Shown here piece after piece: positions 29,228-40,103 of a stretch of 64,000 nucleotides of DNA (position 1 is the stretch's first letter; each line of letters starts with the position of its first letter). The position numbers and the translations under genes are program-made. The notes under the pieces were generated by a model. It worked only from the letters and a program-made list of their open reading frames with translations, did not search any database and was not told the origin of the DNA. This DNA is from an uncultured Porphyromonadaceae bacterium (GTDB taxonomy: Bacteria > Bacteroidota > Bacteroidia > Bacteroidales > Muribaculaceae). The stretch lies in the NCBI GenBank assembly GCA_947643165.1, contig CANRVB010000001.1, forward strand, positions 62,001 through 126,000. Direction: 5' to 3'.

Positions 29228-30064
29228 TCAGCCAAGTTCAGCCGGAAGCAGAGCATCCATCTGATCGCGTAGCTTGCGGGCCTCTTCTGCCGCACGCTCC
29301 GCAAAGTCGGTTCCGGTCGATGCGTATATGACACCGCGCGATGAATTCACAAGCAGACCGCAGTCCGGCGTCATGCCATAGCGGCACACATCCTCCAGAC
29401 TGCCACCCTGGGCACCCACTCCGGGCACAAGCAGGAAACTTTCCGGAGCCACAGCACGTATGTCGCGGAACATTTCACCTTGGGTAGCACCGACAACATA
29501 CATCATCTCATCGGTTCCGGCCCATTTCTGCGACGTCAGTATCACGTTTTCAAACAGACGGCGTCCGTCCTTGTCCTCTATAAGCTGAAAATCCTTCGAC
29601 CCCTTGTTACTGGTCAGCGCGAGCAATATGACCCACTTGCCTTCATATCCCAGAAACGGGCTGACAGAATCCTCACCCATGTACGGTGCCACAGTAATGG
29701 CATCCACATCGAGATGGTCAAAGAAACTGCGGGCATAGAGCTGCGATGTATTGCCGATATCTCCACGCTTGGCATCGGCTATTATGAATTGATCCGGATA
29801 TTTGGTCTTGATATACTCCACGGTTTTCTCAAGCGCCATCCAGCCCGGAGCACCAAGACTCTCATAAAAAGCTAGGTTGGGCTTATAGGCCACACACCAG
29901 GGTGCGGTAGCGTCGATTATAGCCTTATTGAACTTTACAATAGCCTCTTCTGCCGTGCACCCCTCGGTAAGGTGCGCCGGAATCTTTCGGATGTCCGTAT
30001 CAAGTCCGACACACAGGAAAGAGCGCTTGCGCGCAATGTTTTCTACGAGCTCTTTGCGATTCAT
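29228..30064 (-). CDS. pyrF: Orotidine 5'-phosphate decarboxylase
   Basis: [46 protein letters not shown]. Confidence 0.94.
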   Translation of the reverse strand: MNRKELVENIARKRSFLCVGLDTDIRKIPAHLTEGCTAEEAIVKFNKAIIDATAPWCVAYKPNLAFYESLGAPGWMALEKTVEYIKTKYPDQFIIADAKRGDIGNTSQLYARSFFDHLDVDAITVAPYMGEDSVSPFLGYEGKWVILLALTSNKGSKDFQLIEDKDGRRLFENVILTSQKWAGTDEMMYVVGATQGEMFRDIRAVAPESFLLVPGVGAQGGSLEDVCRYGMTPDCGLLVNSSRGVIYASTGTDFAERAAEEARKLRDQMDALLPAELG

Positions 30065-30092
30065 TTCTTATCGTTTATATGTTTGTTCCTGT

Positions 30093-31205
30093 TTAAGCCA
30101 ATGATGCCGCCTTAAGTTTCTCAGCGTTTTCGGCCACGATCAGTTTATCAATCAGATCCTGGATATCTCCATCGAGAAAAGCCTGAAGATTGTATACCGT
30201 ATAGTTGATACGGTGATCAGTGATACGACCCTGCGGAAAGTTATAGGTTCGTATTTTGGCCGATCTGTCTCCGGTCGAGACAAGTGTCTTGCGCCTTGCG
30301 GCTATATCATCGTCATGTTTGCGCTTCTCCCGGTCGTATATGAAAGTACGCAGACGAGACAGCGCTCGCTCCTTGTTTTTCGGCTGATCGCGTGTTTCGG
30401 TACATTCTATCAGTATCTCTTCGGTCTCACCGGTCAATGGATTGCGCCAGTTGTAGCGCAGACGCACACCCGACTCAACCTTGTTCACATTCTGGCCGCC
30501 GGCACCTCCGCTACGGAATGTATCCCACTTTATCTCGCCCTCGTTGATTTCTACGTCAAACGGCTCCGCTTCCGGAAGTACGGCCACTGTGGCGGCACTC
30601 GTATGCACACGCCCTTGAGTCTCCGTAGCCGGAACACGCTGCACTCGGTGCACTCCGCTCTCATACTTCAGCGTTCCATACACATCTCCTTCGCCACTCA
30701 CCCTGACAACAACCTCCTTGAAGCCGCCTGCTGCGCCTTCACTGGCCGACTGAAGCGACACCTGCCATCCTTTGGACTCGCAGTAGCGGGTATACATTTT
30801 GAGCAGATCGCCGGCAAACAGAGCAGCCTCATCGCCTCCGGTGCCACCCCTTATCTCAAGCATGGCCGGTCGCGAATCTTCTGGATCTGCAGGTATGAGC
30901 ATAAGTTTTATCTCATCTTCCAGACGCGGAATCTCAGTCTGGAGACTGTCCATCTGCTCTCGGGCCATCGAACGCAGATCGTCGTCCGACTCGTTGGCTA
31001 TGATGTCCTTTGCCTCTTCGTAATCCGCAAGAGCCTTACGATACATGCCTGTGGCTCCAAGCAGACGCTCAAGATCCTTATATTCTTTCGACAGACGCAC
31101 ATATCGCTTTCTGTCAGCTATAACCTCGGGATCGGTAATAAGAGTTGAGATCTCCTCAAAGCGGAGATCAAGTCCGTCAAGCCGTTGCAACAAAGATGAG
31201 TCCAA
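30093..31205 (-). CDS. prfA: Peptide chain release factor 1
   Basis: EIRGGTGGDEAALFAGDL; RSGGAGGQNVNKVESGVRL; VHRVQRVPATETQGRVHTSAATVAVLPE. Confidence 0.96.
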   Translation of the reverse strand: MDSSLLQRLDGLDLRFEEISTLITDPEVIADRKRYVRLSKEYKDLERLLGATGMYRKALADYEEAKDIIANESDDDLRSMAREQMDSLQTEIPRLEDEIKLMLIPADPEDSRPAMLEIRGGTGGDEAALFAGDLLKMYTRYCESKGWQVSLQSASEGAAGGFKEVVVRVSGEGDVYGTLKYESGVHRVQRVPATETQGRVHTSAATVAVLPEAEPFDVEINEGEIKWDTFRSGGAGGQNVNKVESGVRLRYNWRNPLTGETEEILIECTETRDQPKNKERALSRLRTFIYDREKRKHDDDIAARRKTLVSTGDRSAKIRTYNFPQGRITDHRINYTVYNLQAFLDGDIQDLIDKLIVAENAEKLKAASLA

Positions 31206-31458
31206 ACCGAATTAAAGTTATGATTAACACGTGTAGGCTTTGAATATAATTATATCATCTGCTCCGCTTTACGCTCATCTATTATTTTCACGCAGGTCTG
31301 ACAAAGCTGAAGCTACGTGCCCGGTGATAGATGAATTTGCGTCCATAAGGCAAACTGATACTATAAATTATTATTCATCGACTACTTTAATATTCGACTT
31401 CATATACAGCGCGAAGATACAAAAAAAAGTGTAAAAACCGGCATTTAAACAGATCAAA

Positions 31459-31491
31459 TTTGTAAAGGCAATAATAAAATCGTTAACTTTG
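31459..31491 (+). promoter_or_regulatory. Putative promoter of the GH31 gene
   Basis: TTTG (31459-31462), 21 nt, TAACTTTG (31484-31491). Confidence 0.55.
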
Positions 31492-31499
31492 TAGACGTA

Positions 31500-31538
31500 G
31501 GAATATGTCCCACCGCAACCGGTGTGGGCATTCCTTTT
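31500..31538 (+). promoter_or_regulatory. Leader stem-loop followed by short T-run in the GH31 5' UTR
   Basis: GGAATATGTCCCACCGCAACCGGTGTGGGCATTCCTTTT. Confidence 0.5.
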
Positions 31539-31593
31539 AAATATCCTGTTCATCATAAATCTTACCTTATAAAACCAATCATAGCTTAGACCA

Positions 31594-34500
31594 ATGAACA
31601 AGCCAATCAAAGGACGCCTGACTATGTCGGCGGCCATAGGCGTCGCTGTTCTGACAGCTGGTGCGGCAAGTGCTGGCGCTGCTGTCACACCCAACCAACC
31701 CACTCCGCCCTACGCGATATCAGCCCCTGAGTCCGTAGGCGCTGTTTCTGACGCCAAACTGCTCAATCCAACCACCGTCGAGCTAACTCTTGCAAACGGT
31801 CAGCGGATGTATATCGACTTCTATGGCGAGAATATATTCCGTCTCTTCCAGGATCCGGCGGGAGGTCCTATCCGGAACCCTCAGGCCACACCTCCGGCCG
31901 ACATTCTCGTCAAAAATCCGCGTCTGCCGCTCTCTTCAGCTCCTGCCATCAATACATCGCAGGCAGCTATCGACATCACAACTCCTATCGTTAAAATCTC
32001 AGTTGCCAAATCTACCGGACTGATAACCGTTACCGACCTTCGCGGCGGAAATATCGTTCTGGAGCAATCTGAACCCATCACTTACAACGACGGAGTCACA
32101 TCAATCAAATTTGTAGAGAAGCCTACCGAATTTTTCTATGGTGGTGGTGTGCAGAACGGCCGGTTCAGCCATAAAGGACGTTATATCAACATTGTTAATG
32201 AAAACAGCTGGACCGATGGCGGTGTTTGCTCTCCGGCACCGATGTACTGGTCGACAGGCGGCTATGGCATCATGTGGCACACCTTCGATGAAGGTCGCTA
32301 CGACTTTGGCGCGGAAACACCTGGAACTGTAGCTCTCACCCACAACACCGGATACATGGATCTGTTCATAAGCGTCAGCCCTACCCCGGTGGCGCTTCTC
32401 AACGATTTCTACCAGCTCACCGGCAATCCTGTGCTCCTGCCCAAATTCGGATTCTACGAAGGACACCTCAACGCTTACAACCGCGACTACTGGGCTCCAG
32501 ACTCAACCGCTCGCGCTATCCTGTTTGAAGACGGAAAGACATATCGTGAAAGCCAGAAGGACAACGGAGGTATTAAGGAAAGCCTGAACGGCGAACTCCC
32601 CGGAAACTATCAGTTCTCAGCACGTGCTGTGATCGACCGCTACGCAAACAGCGACATGCCGCTTGGATGGATCCTCCCGAACGATGGATACGGTGCCGGA
32701 TACGGCCAGACATCATCGCTCGAAGGCAATGTCGCCAATCTGAAGGAATTCGGCGACTATGCACGTTCAAAGGGTGTCGAGATAGGACTCTGGACACAGA
32801 GCGATCTCCATCCTAAGGAAGGTATAGAGCCTCTGCTCCAGCGCGACATTGTCCGCGAGGTTCGTGATGCCGGAGTCCGTGTGCTCAAGACCGACGTGGC
32901 ATGGGTCGGATACGGATATAGTTTCGGTCTTAACGGCGTTGCCGACGTTGCCGAGATAATGCCTTACTATGGCCACGACGCACGTCCGTTCATCATATCA
33001 CTCGACGGATGGGCCGGCACTCAACGTTACGCCGGTATATGGTCGGGCGACCAGACCGGTGGCGACTGGGAATACATCCGGTTCCACATCCCTACATATA
33101 TAGGATCTGGTCTCGCAGGCAACCCGAATATCACAAGCGATATGGACGGTATATTCGGTGGAAAGAAACCCATCATAAATACCCGCGATTTCCAATGGAA
33201 GACATTCACTCCTATGCAGCTCAACATGGATGGTTGGGGCTCAAATCCCAAATATCCGCAGGCTCTCGGAGAACCCGCTACTTCCATCAACCGCAACTAC
33301 CTTAAGTTGAAGGCCGAGCTCCTGCCATATGCCTATACATACGCTCATGAGGCTATCAACGGCAAGCCGCTCATACGCGCCATGTTCATCGACTATCCCA
33401 ACGATTACACCTATACACCTGCCACTCGCTACCAGTTCCTTTACGGACCTGACTTCCTTGTGGCTCCGGTATATCAGGCTACAGCAAGCGATGAGTTTGG
33501 CAACGATCGCCGCGACGGCATATACCTCCCCGAAGGCAACTGGATCGACTACTTCAACGGTAATGTTTATACCGGAGGACGTGTCATCAACAGCTTCGAT
33601 GCTCCGCTGTGGAAACTCCCCGTATTTGTCAGACAAGGTGCCATAATCCCGATGGTCAACCCCAACAACAATCCATCGGAGATCAACAACCACCTGCGCA
33701 TCTACGACCTCTACCCCGCTGTCGGAACTTCCGAAATGACACAATACGACGACGACGGCACTACCGAGCAATACCTCCTGGGAGTATCTACCAAGACTCC
33801 GGTCAAGATGACACTCACCGAAAAGGGCGTGCTCACTGTCGATATTGCACCGACTACCGGCTCTTTCGAAGGTTTCGTACCCGACAAGGCCACCGAGCTG
33901 CGTATTAACACAACTGCTCGCCCCAAATCTGTGGAGGCTAAAATCGGAGGCAAGAGCGTCAAACTTACTGCCGTAAACTCTCTTCAGGCTCTCGCCGACG
34001 GATCCAACGTATATTTCTACGATGAGAAGCCCAACCTCAACCGCTTCTCCACCCCAGGCACAGAATTTGCGTCGGTAGCCATCACAAAGAACCCTCAGCT
34101 CATTGTCAAGCTCGCGGCTACCAATACTACGGCAAACGCTGTGGCCGTTACCGTAAAGGGCTACACATATTCACCGGCCGATCCGCTGCTCAGATCTCAC
34201 GGTCAGCTACCGGAGCCGACAATACGGATTGCCGACAACGCCGTGGGTCCATACAGCATCACACCGCGATGGGATATGATTAAGGATGCCGACTTCTACG
34301 AAGTTGAACACAACGGCATGCTCTACTCCACTATCCTCACCGACAGTCTTCAGTTTATCGACCTGCTGCCCGAAACCGACTACAGCTTCAAGGTACGTGC
34401 CGTTAATGCCGATGGCCCCTCGCAGTGGGCAAGCGTGAATGTCCGCACAGCCGACAATCCCTATGAACACGCTATACGGGGAATCCGTGGCCGCAACAGC

Positions 34501-35484
34501 GAGCTCGATCAGGCTGGATTCGGCATCGAACACCTCTTCGATTTCGCCGAGAGCGGAGATATCTGGCACTCTAAGTACGGACGCAAGGGCGTTCCATGCG
34601 ACGTTACAGTCGACCTCGTCAGCGTCAACAATATTGACCGTCTGACATATCTGCCCCGCACAGATGGTGGCAACGGAACTATCTATTCCGGAACCATAGC
34701 CTACAGCCTGGATGGCAACAATTGGAGCGAGCCGGTTCCATTCGAATGGGCCCGAAACGGCAGCAACAAGACATTCAATTTCGATGACAAACCGCTTGCT
34801 CGCTACATCAGGATCCATATCGATAAGGCAGCTGGCAACTACGCAAGCGGACGCGAGCTCTACGTATTCCGCGTGCCTGGCTCTGAGAGCTATCTGCAGG
34901 GCGATATCAACAAGGATGGACGCATCGACGACAACGACCTCACCAGCTACATGAACTACACAGGCCTGAGAAAAGGCGACGGCGACTTCGACTATGTCTC
35001 GATAGGCGATATCAACTCTAACGGTCTTATCGACGCATACGATATATCGCTTGTCGGTGTTGAACTCGACGGTGGCATAAGCTACGGTGATACCATCGAC
35101 GCCCCGGCATCCGGAAGCATCGACATAAACATCCCGAAGCAGACAGTGGCTGCCGGTCAGGAGATCACAATAACCGTAAAGGGAGTGGATCTCACAAACA
35201 TCAACGCGCTCAGCTTCGCTTTGCCCTATGATGCTACAACTTGGGAATACGTAGGTATCGATCCGTCTGGAATGGGCGAGATGACAAATCTCACCTACGA
35301 CCGTCTCCACACCTCAGGCGACAAGGTGCTCTATCCCACATTTGTAAACCGAGGCATGAAACCGTTGCTCAACGGTTCTGACACCCTCATGACTATCAAG
35401 TTCCGTGCCAAGAAACGTGCAGCGTTCACAAGCAAGCCGCAGGATATCATCCTCGTCGACCGCATGCTGCGCACTGCTGAATAA
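31594..35484 (+). CDS. Secreted GH31 glycosidase with FN3, F5/8C-like, dockerin-like and cohesin-like modules
   Basis: GH31 core (RVLKTDVAWVGYG; GIWSGDQTGGDWEYIRF); FN3 near PEPTIRIADNAVGPYSITPRW; DINKDGRIDDNDL and DINSNGLIDAYDI; terminal SGSIDINIPKQTVAAGQEITITVKGVDLTNINALSFALPYD. Confidence 0.85.
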   Translation: MNKPIKGRLTMSAAIGVAVLTAGAASAGAAVTPNQPTPPYAISAPESVGAVSDAKLLNPTTVELTLANGQRMYIDFYGENIFRLFQDPAGGPIRNPQATPPADILVKNPRLPLSSAPAINTSQAAIDITTPIVKISVAKSTGLITVTDLRGGNIVLEQSEPITYNDGVTSIKFVEKPTEFFYGGGVQNGRFSHKGRYINIVNENSWTDGGVCSPAPMYWSTGGYGIMWHTFDEGRYDFGAETPGTVALTHNTGYMDLFISVSPTPVALLNDFYQLTGNPVLLPKFGFYEGHLNAYNRDYWAPDSTARAILFEDGKTYRESQKDNGGIKESLNGELPGNYQFSARAVIDRYANSDMPLGWILPNDGYGAGYGQTSSLEGNVANLKEFGDYARSKGVEIGLWTQSDLHPKEGIEPLLQRDIVREVRDAGVRVLKTDVAWVGYGYSFGLNGVADVAEIMPYYGHDARPFIISLDGWAGTQRYAGIWSGDQTGGDWEYIRFHIPTYIGSGLAGNPNITSDMDGIFGGKKPIINTRDFQWKTFTPMQLNMDGWGSNPKYPQALGEPATSINRNYLKLKAELLPYAYTYAHEAINGKPLIRAMFIDYPNDYTYTPATRYQFLYGPDFLVAPVYQATASDEFGNDRRDGIYLPEGNWIDYFNGNVYTGGRVINSFDAPLWKLPVFVRQGAIIPMVNPNNNPSEINNHLRIYDLYPAVGTSEMTQYDDDGTTEQYLLGVSTKTPVKMTLTEKGVLTVDIAPTTGSFEGFVPDKATELRINTTARPKSVEAKIGGKSVKLTAVNSLQALADGSNVYFYDEKPNLNRFSTPGTEFASVAITKNPQLIVKLAATNTTANAVAVTVKGYTYSPADPLLRSHGQLPEPTIRIADNAVGPYSITPRWDMIKDADFYEVEHNGMLYSTILTDSLQFIDLLPETDYSFKVRAVNADGPSQWASVNVRTADNPYEHAIRGIRGRNSELDQAGFGIEHLFDFAESGDIWHSKYGRKGVPCDVTVDLVSVNNIDRLTYLPRTDGGNGTIYSGTIAYSLDGNNWSEPVPFEWARNGSNKTFNFDDKPLARYIRIHIDKAAGNYASGRELYVFRVPGSESYLQGDINKDGRIDDNDLTSYMNYTGLRKGDGDFDYVSIGDINSNGLIDAYDISLVGVELDGGISYGDTIDAPASGSIDINIPKQTVAAGQEITITVKGVDLTNINALSFALPYDATTWEYVGIDPSGMGEMTNLTYDRLHTSGDKVLYPTFVNRGMKPLLNGSDTLMTIKFRAKKRAAFTSKPQDIILVDRMLRTAE

Positions 35485-35513
35485 ACCATTGCGGCAACAC
35501 CGCAACCTCTCTT

Positions 35514-35549
35514 GATAAAGCCGCCGGGTCACACCCCGGCGGCTTTATC
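35514..35549 (+). terminator. Intrinsic terminator downstream of the GH31 gene
   Basis: GATAAAGCCGCCGGG-TCACA-CCCCGGCGGCTTTATC. Confidence 0.85.
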
Positions 35550-35800
35550 ATTTTCTTCAACACCACTACTTCTCATCCCCACCTGTTATTGATTGTTGCC
35601 TGAAGCTTCATTCCACCATGTCAATGTGCTCCACTTTGTCACTCTGCAAAGTTACAGCTGCCAACTCCACAATTATTGCGAGATATCCCTTTTGTTAGAC
35701 CTTATTCCTCTATTGACTGACCTCCTGAATGAAACAACCGTTACCTCTCTCATGTCCGGCATACCAACGCACCCGATTCCTGCGGTTAGCGGCCGGCCAC

Positions 35801-35832
35801 AAAAAAAGGCACCCGGAATCGGATGCCTTTTT
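35801..35832. terminator. Intrinsic terminator downstream of rpmE2
   Basis: AAAAAAAGGCACCCGGAATCGGATGCCTTTTT. Confidence 0.75.
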
Positions 35833-35848
35833 ATGCTTTCTGAAATGA

Positions 35849-36103
35849 TTATTTCTTCTTGCGGTTGCCGTAGCGGCTCATGAACTTGTCCACGCGACCT
35901 GCGGTGTCAACAAGCTTCTGCTTACCGGTGAAGAAGGGGTGAGATGAGCTGGTGATTTCAAGTTTAACCAGAGGATAAGTTACGCCGTCAACTTCGATTG
36001 TCTCCTTAGCGGCTACTGTTGAGCGGGTGATAAATATCTCATCGTTCGACATGTCCTTGAAAACTACTTCACGGTAGTTGGACGGATGGATGTCTTTCTT
36101 CAT
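35849..36103 (-). CDS. rpmE2: 50S ribosomal protein L31 type B
   Basis: [30 protein letters not shown]...[28 protein letters not shown]. Confidence 0.95.
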   Translation of the reverse strand: MKKDIHPSNYREVVFKDMSNDEIFITRSTVAAKETIEVDGVTYPLVKLEITSSSHPFFTGKQKLVDTAGRVDKFMSRYGNRKKK

Positions 36104-36228
36104 TGTGTCGTTATTTTATTAAATGACGGTTAGTTTGATTTTAAGTCTTCGCTGGTAAGGCGAATCTCGTAATGGCGGTGCAAATTTAAGCATTTTTTTG
36201 CTCATACACACCACTTTCTCAAATTTTT

Positions 36229-37419
36229 TTATCTATACCATATTCCTACAAGCTTTGAACGTATGGATATCACGTCGATCAAGGTCATCGAGACAGCGAA
36301 AACTACCGTTATGACCACCGACAAAGCCAGCGATGCCCCGCCGATCTCCATCGAAGCAAGCGACTGCATCCAGCTGCTGCGGGCTGCAAACATGGCTACC
36401 CATGCCAGCATGGCTGTGACAACATTGAGCAATCCTACTGCAACGTAATAATAACGCCCTACAGTATCAGGCGCATAACCCAGCGACATGAGCGACCTGA
36501 TCATGGCACGGTTGCGGTTTATTAGCAGGTAGACACTCAGCAGAAGTATGACAAACGCAAGCAGGCTTATCATGCCTCCTACCCCCATTACCAGTCCGGT
36601 AGCTATCTTAAAAAATGATGCCATGCGGCCTGTAGCCTCATTATCGCCCGATGTCTGCAGATTATGACTCTCCACATACTCATCGATCGCACTGTCGCCT
36701 GGACTGCTCACATGTACTATCAGGCGCTCCGGCCGGCTATGGCTCGTCGGAGCATATCTGCGGTTGGCCCAGTCCAGAAAATCCTGTGGAACAGCTACCG
36801 TATTGATACGCGAGGAAAATCCCGCTATAACAGCATCATACACATCCTCATGACCGTTGCCCTGCATACGTATTTTTACCGGAATAGCCCCGATCACGCC
36901 CTCACTAACCTGCGGAAGGCCTCGCGACGCTGCGAAACCGAAATTGTATAAAGCCAGGTAATCTCGGGGAATTACAACTGGTATCACCGGATTCGGATCG
37001 GCAGGATCAAATTGCCATAGGCTCGGCTGTATATCATAGTAACGGTCTGGTATTGATTCAAAAAACAGATACGTGCTCATTGCCTTGCCACCCATCTCTA
37101 TAGCCGCAGAGACCTGAAACTGAGATGATGTGAAACCATCAACGCTCTCCACCCACGGTTGAGCCGCGATGTCGGCTATCTCCTCGTCAGTGAAACCGCC
37201 ACCACCGGCCGATATGAAGCTAACTTCCTTACTCAGAGTGAGATAATCGCCTGTATTGTCTGACGGAGCATTCACATCGCGGTAGAACTGGAAGGCAGTC
37301 AGCAATATAGCCAGTCCCGCAAAATTGGCCAAAGCATACAGAAGCATCTGAGCGGGCGATATGTTGCGCAAAATAAGACGTCGCAACGATCTGTGTTCTA
37401 CTGATTTAGCGTTCATCAT
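36229..37419 (-). CDS. ABC transporter permease, FtsX/MacB-like
   Basis: N-terminal TM, large periplasmic domain, three C-terminal TM helices; overlaps the ATPase gene by 4 nt. Confidence 0.75.
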   Translation of the reverse strand: MMNAKSVEHRSLRRLILRNISPAQMLLYALANFAGLAILLTAFQFYRDVNAPSDNTGDYLTLSKEVSFISAGGGGFTDEEIADIAAQPWVESVDGFTSSQFQVSAAIEMGGKAMSTYLFFESIPDRYYDIQPSLWQFDPADPNPVIPVVIPRDYLALYNFGFAASRGLPQVSEGVIGAIPVKIRMQGNGHEDVYDAVIAGFSSRINTVAVPQDFLDWANRRYAPTSHSRPERLIVHVSSPGDSAIDEYVESHNLQTSGDNEATGRMASFFKIATGLVMGVGGMISLLAFVILLLSVYLLINRNRAMIRSLMSLGYAPDTVGRYYYVAVGLLNVVTAMLAWVAMFAARSSWMQSLASMEIGGASLALSVVITVVFAVSMTLIDVISIRSKLVGIWYR

Positions 37420-38084
37420 AGACTATAAACGGAAGGATTGCCGATAGCCAGAGGATTACCGACTGATGTAACGATTATACCGGCACCCTGAGCCGAAGCG
37501 ACCTCTTCGACAAGTCGGGCGGCGGCGGCATTATTGGTTTCATCGAGATGGCTAACCGGCTCGTCAAGTATCACAAAATCAAAAGGTTGGCACAAGGTCC
37601 GCACTATAGCCACACGCTGCTGCTGGCCTATGCTCATGCGTCCGCACAGGGTGTGGAGGCGGTCGGAAAGGCCGAGGCGACACAACATATCTTTTATCTC
37701 ATCGACAGTGAATGTATCGGTCAATTGATTCTTTATCAGGACATTATCGAGTGCAGTAAGTTCCGGAAACAGCCTCATATCCTGTGCCAGCAAAGCTATG
37801 TGACGAGTGCGTATTTCGCACCATTTACGTATACCAAACGAACGTATGTCCTTGTCATCGAAGTAGATACGTCCATGATAGTCCGTACGTTCGCCGTAAA
37901 TATAGCTTACGAGCGAAGATTTTCCGCTACCGCTCTCAGCATCAATGACTAAGCGACACCCCCTGTCGAGGGCAAGATCGGCCGAAAGCCATATATCGCT
38001 GCCGGATATCCGGTCAGAATTCTCCTCGCCGACAAACACCTCAGGCAGGACCCTTTTGAGCAATATTCTATCCATACGATACAA
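37416..38084 (-). CDS. ABC transporter ATP-binding protein
   Basis: Walker A-like DAESGSGKSSL, signature MSIGQQQRVAIVRTL, Walker B FVILDEPVSHLD. Confidence 0.88.
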   Translation of the reverse strand: MYRMDRILLKRVLPEVFVGEENSDRISGSDIWLSADLALDRGCRLVIDAESGSGKSSLVSYIYGERTDYHGRIYFDDKDIRSFGIRKWCEIRTRHIALLAQDMRLFPELTALDNVLIKNQLTDTFTVDEIKDMLCRLGLSDRLHTLCGRMSIGQQQRVAIVRTLCQPFDFVILDEPVSHLDETNNAAAARLVEEVASAQGAGIIVTSVGNPLAIGNPSVYSL

Positions 38085-38155
38085 ACATTCCGGCGGCGAT
38101 CTTTTCCCACTGGAAGAAAAAACCGCCGCCGGCTTGTATTACTTAAACAAGGACA

Positions 38156-40024
38156 TTATTCAAATTCTATCATTACCTGATCGGTGGCAACCACGTCATC
38201 GGGCTTGATGAATATGCGCTTTACAATGCCATCGGCTTCTGCAAGGACATCATTTTCCATCTTCATAGCCTCATAGACGAGCAGCTTCTGGTCTTTCCTG
38301 ACCTTATCGCCGGGTTTGACGTCGATCTCGACCACACGTCCCCCCATCGGAGCTTTGAGCACCGGACCGGTTACAGGCTCTTCCTTAGGCTTTGCGGCCT
38401 CTTCAGCGGCCTTTGCAGCGGCAGCCTCAGCCTGTATGGCCTGATGCTCCTCGCCACGGCGACGACGCAGGAAACCATTGGCTACCGACGGGAGAAGCTG
38501 GAGCAAAAGATACTCCTCGTTGTTTGAAGCCAATTTAGCTCCGCCAAATTCAGGCAGCTCGGGATTTTCAGGCTGCTTGTAAGAGTTCACATCATACGGT
38601 TTCTCCTCAGGCGAACCGGTAAGTTTCTCACGGAATACGGGATCCACGGCTACCGGAGTACGGCCATATTCACCCTTTACAAGCGAGATGAACTGATTGC
38701 TGGCGTTTGTATAGTCGGCATTACCCTTGCGACGGTCAAGAGCGAGCAATACAGCTTGCTGACCTACAATCTGGCTTGTAGGTGTGACCAGGGGCACAAG
38801 ACCGGCGTCACGGCGCACCTTGGGGATCAGTCCCATAGCATCATCCAGAAGATCCTCAGCCTTGAGTGTACGCAGCTGGGCAACCATATTGCTGTACATA
38901 CCGCCGGGCACTTCGGCATTCTTCACCAGTTCATTAGGCTTGGGGAAATGGAAATATGCCTCGATCGCATGACACTCGTCGAGAAGTGTGGCCTCATCAC
39001 CGGCCTTCGCAGCAGCGATAGCAGCATCGAAGTGAGCCAGCACATGCGCAGGAAGATTGTCGGTCAATGGATCGTAACTCAAAGGCATCTCATTGGCAAG
39101 ATCAAACTCCTTGAGATCCTTTCTTGCCTCAAGCAACTGGTTGCGGATGCGGCCTACAGCCTCCATATTCACATCAACCTCAACGCCCATGCGCTCGGCA
39201 AATGTCCATATAAGTTCGATTGCCGGGGCGGCAGAACCTCCACCGAACCACCATATGTTGGTATCAAGGATGTCGACTCCGTTGAGTATGGCCATGACAC
39301 TTGATGCCAGACCATAGCCAGGGGTACAGTGGGTGTGGAAATCGACATCGCATTTCACGGCACTCTTCAGCTTGGAGATGATAGATGCCGCGCGCGATGG
39401 ATTGACCAGACCGGCCATGTCCTTGAGTGTGATGATCTTTGCGCCGAGGGCTTCCATCTCACGGGCCTTCTCTACAAAGTATTCATCGGTAAATATTTTT
39501 TCAGGTTCTTGCGGCTTCTTTCCGAACAGACGTCCGAAGAATCCAGGTTTAGGAGCCTCGGGGGCCTTTGGATCGACAGTATAACATACCGCACCATCGG
39601 CTATACCACCAAGTTCATTTATCATCTTGATCGAATCACGCACGTTGTCGATATCGTTGAGCGCGTCGAAAATTCGCATCACGTTAAGGCCATTTTTGAT
39701 TGCCTCTTCATAGAATCCGCGGAGTACGCTATTCGGATAAGGTACGTAGCCGAACAGATTGCGTCCTCGCGAGAGTGCGGACAGCAACGACTTTCCTTTC
39801 ATTGCAGCCGATGCCTTGCGGAGTCTCTCCCACGGTGACTCATCAAGATAGCGCATGACAGAATCGGGTACCGCACCACCCCATACTTCCATGATATAGA
39901 AGCCAGCGTCTGCATACAGGGGGAGCAGACGATCTATGGTCTGTTGGTTCATACGGGTGGCGAACAACGACTGCTGTCCGTCGCGCAGAGTCAAGTCTCT
40001 GATCTTTAGTTTACGTGTTGCCAT
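38156..40024 (-). CDS. Biotin-dependent carboxyltransferase/decarboxylase alpha subunit (oxaloacetate decarboxylase or pyruvate carboxylase subunit B type)
   Basis: RDLTLRDGQQSLFATRM; DFHTHCTPGYG; C-terminal biotinyl domain YEAMKMEND. Confidence 0.92.
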   Translation of the reverse strand: MATRKLKIRDLTLRDGQQSLFATRMNQQTIDRLLPLYADAGFYIMEVWGGAVPDSVMRYLDESPWERLRKASAAMKGKSLLSALSRGRNLFGYVPYPNSVLRGFYEEAIKNGLNVMRIFDALNDIDNVRDSIKMINELGGIADGAVCYTVDPKAPEAPKPGFFGRLFGKKPQEPEKIFTDEYFVEKAREMEALGAKIITLKDMAGLVNPSRAASIISKLKSAVKCDVDFHTHCTPGYGLASSVMAILNGVDILDTNIWWFGGGSAAPAIELIWTFAERMGVEVDVNMEAVGRIRNQLLEARKDLKEFDLANEMPLSYDPLTDNLPAHVLAHFDAAIAAAKAGDEATLLDECHAIEAYFHFPKPNELVKNAEVPGGMYSNMVAQLRTLKAEDLLDDAMGLIPKVRRDAGLVPLVTPTSQIVGQQAVLLALDRRKGNADYTNASNQFISLVKGEYGRTPVAVDPVFREKLTGSPEEKPYDVNSYKQPENPELPEFGGAKLASNNEEYLLLQLLPSVANGFLRRRRGEEHQAIQAEAAAAKAAEEAAKPKEEPVTGPVLKAPMGGRVVEIDVKPGDKVRKDQKLLVYEAMKMENDVLAEADGIVKRIFIKPDDVVATDQVMIEFE

Positions 40025-40103
40025 ATTATTTTATGTGGATACTCACGGTTGATTATATCATCGGCAAATATACGATAAAACTATATAATCCGGAAATTTT
40101 TCT

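Noticed and set aside
36229-38084. ABC permease/ATPase pair as a novel system
   Set aside because: Fits an ordinary FtsX/MacB-like exporter; nothing in the neighbourhood suggests a special role.
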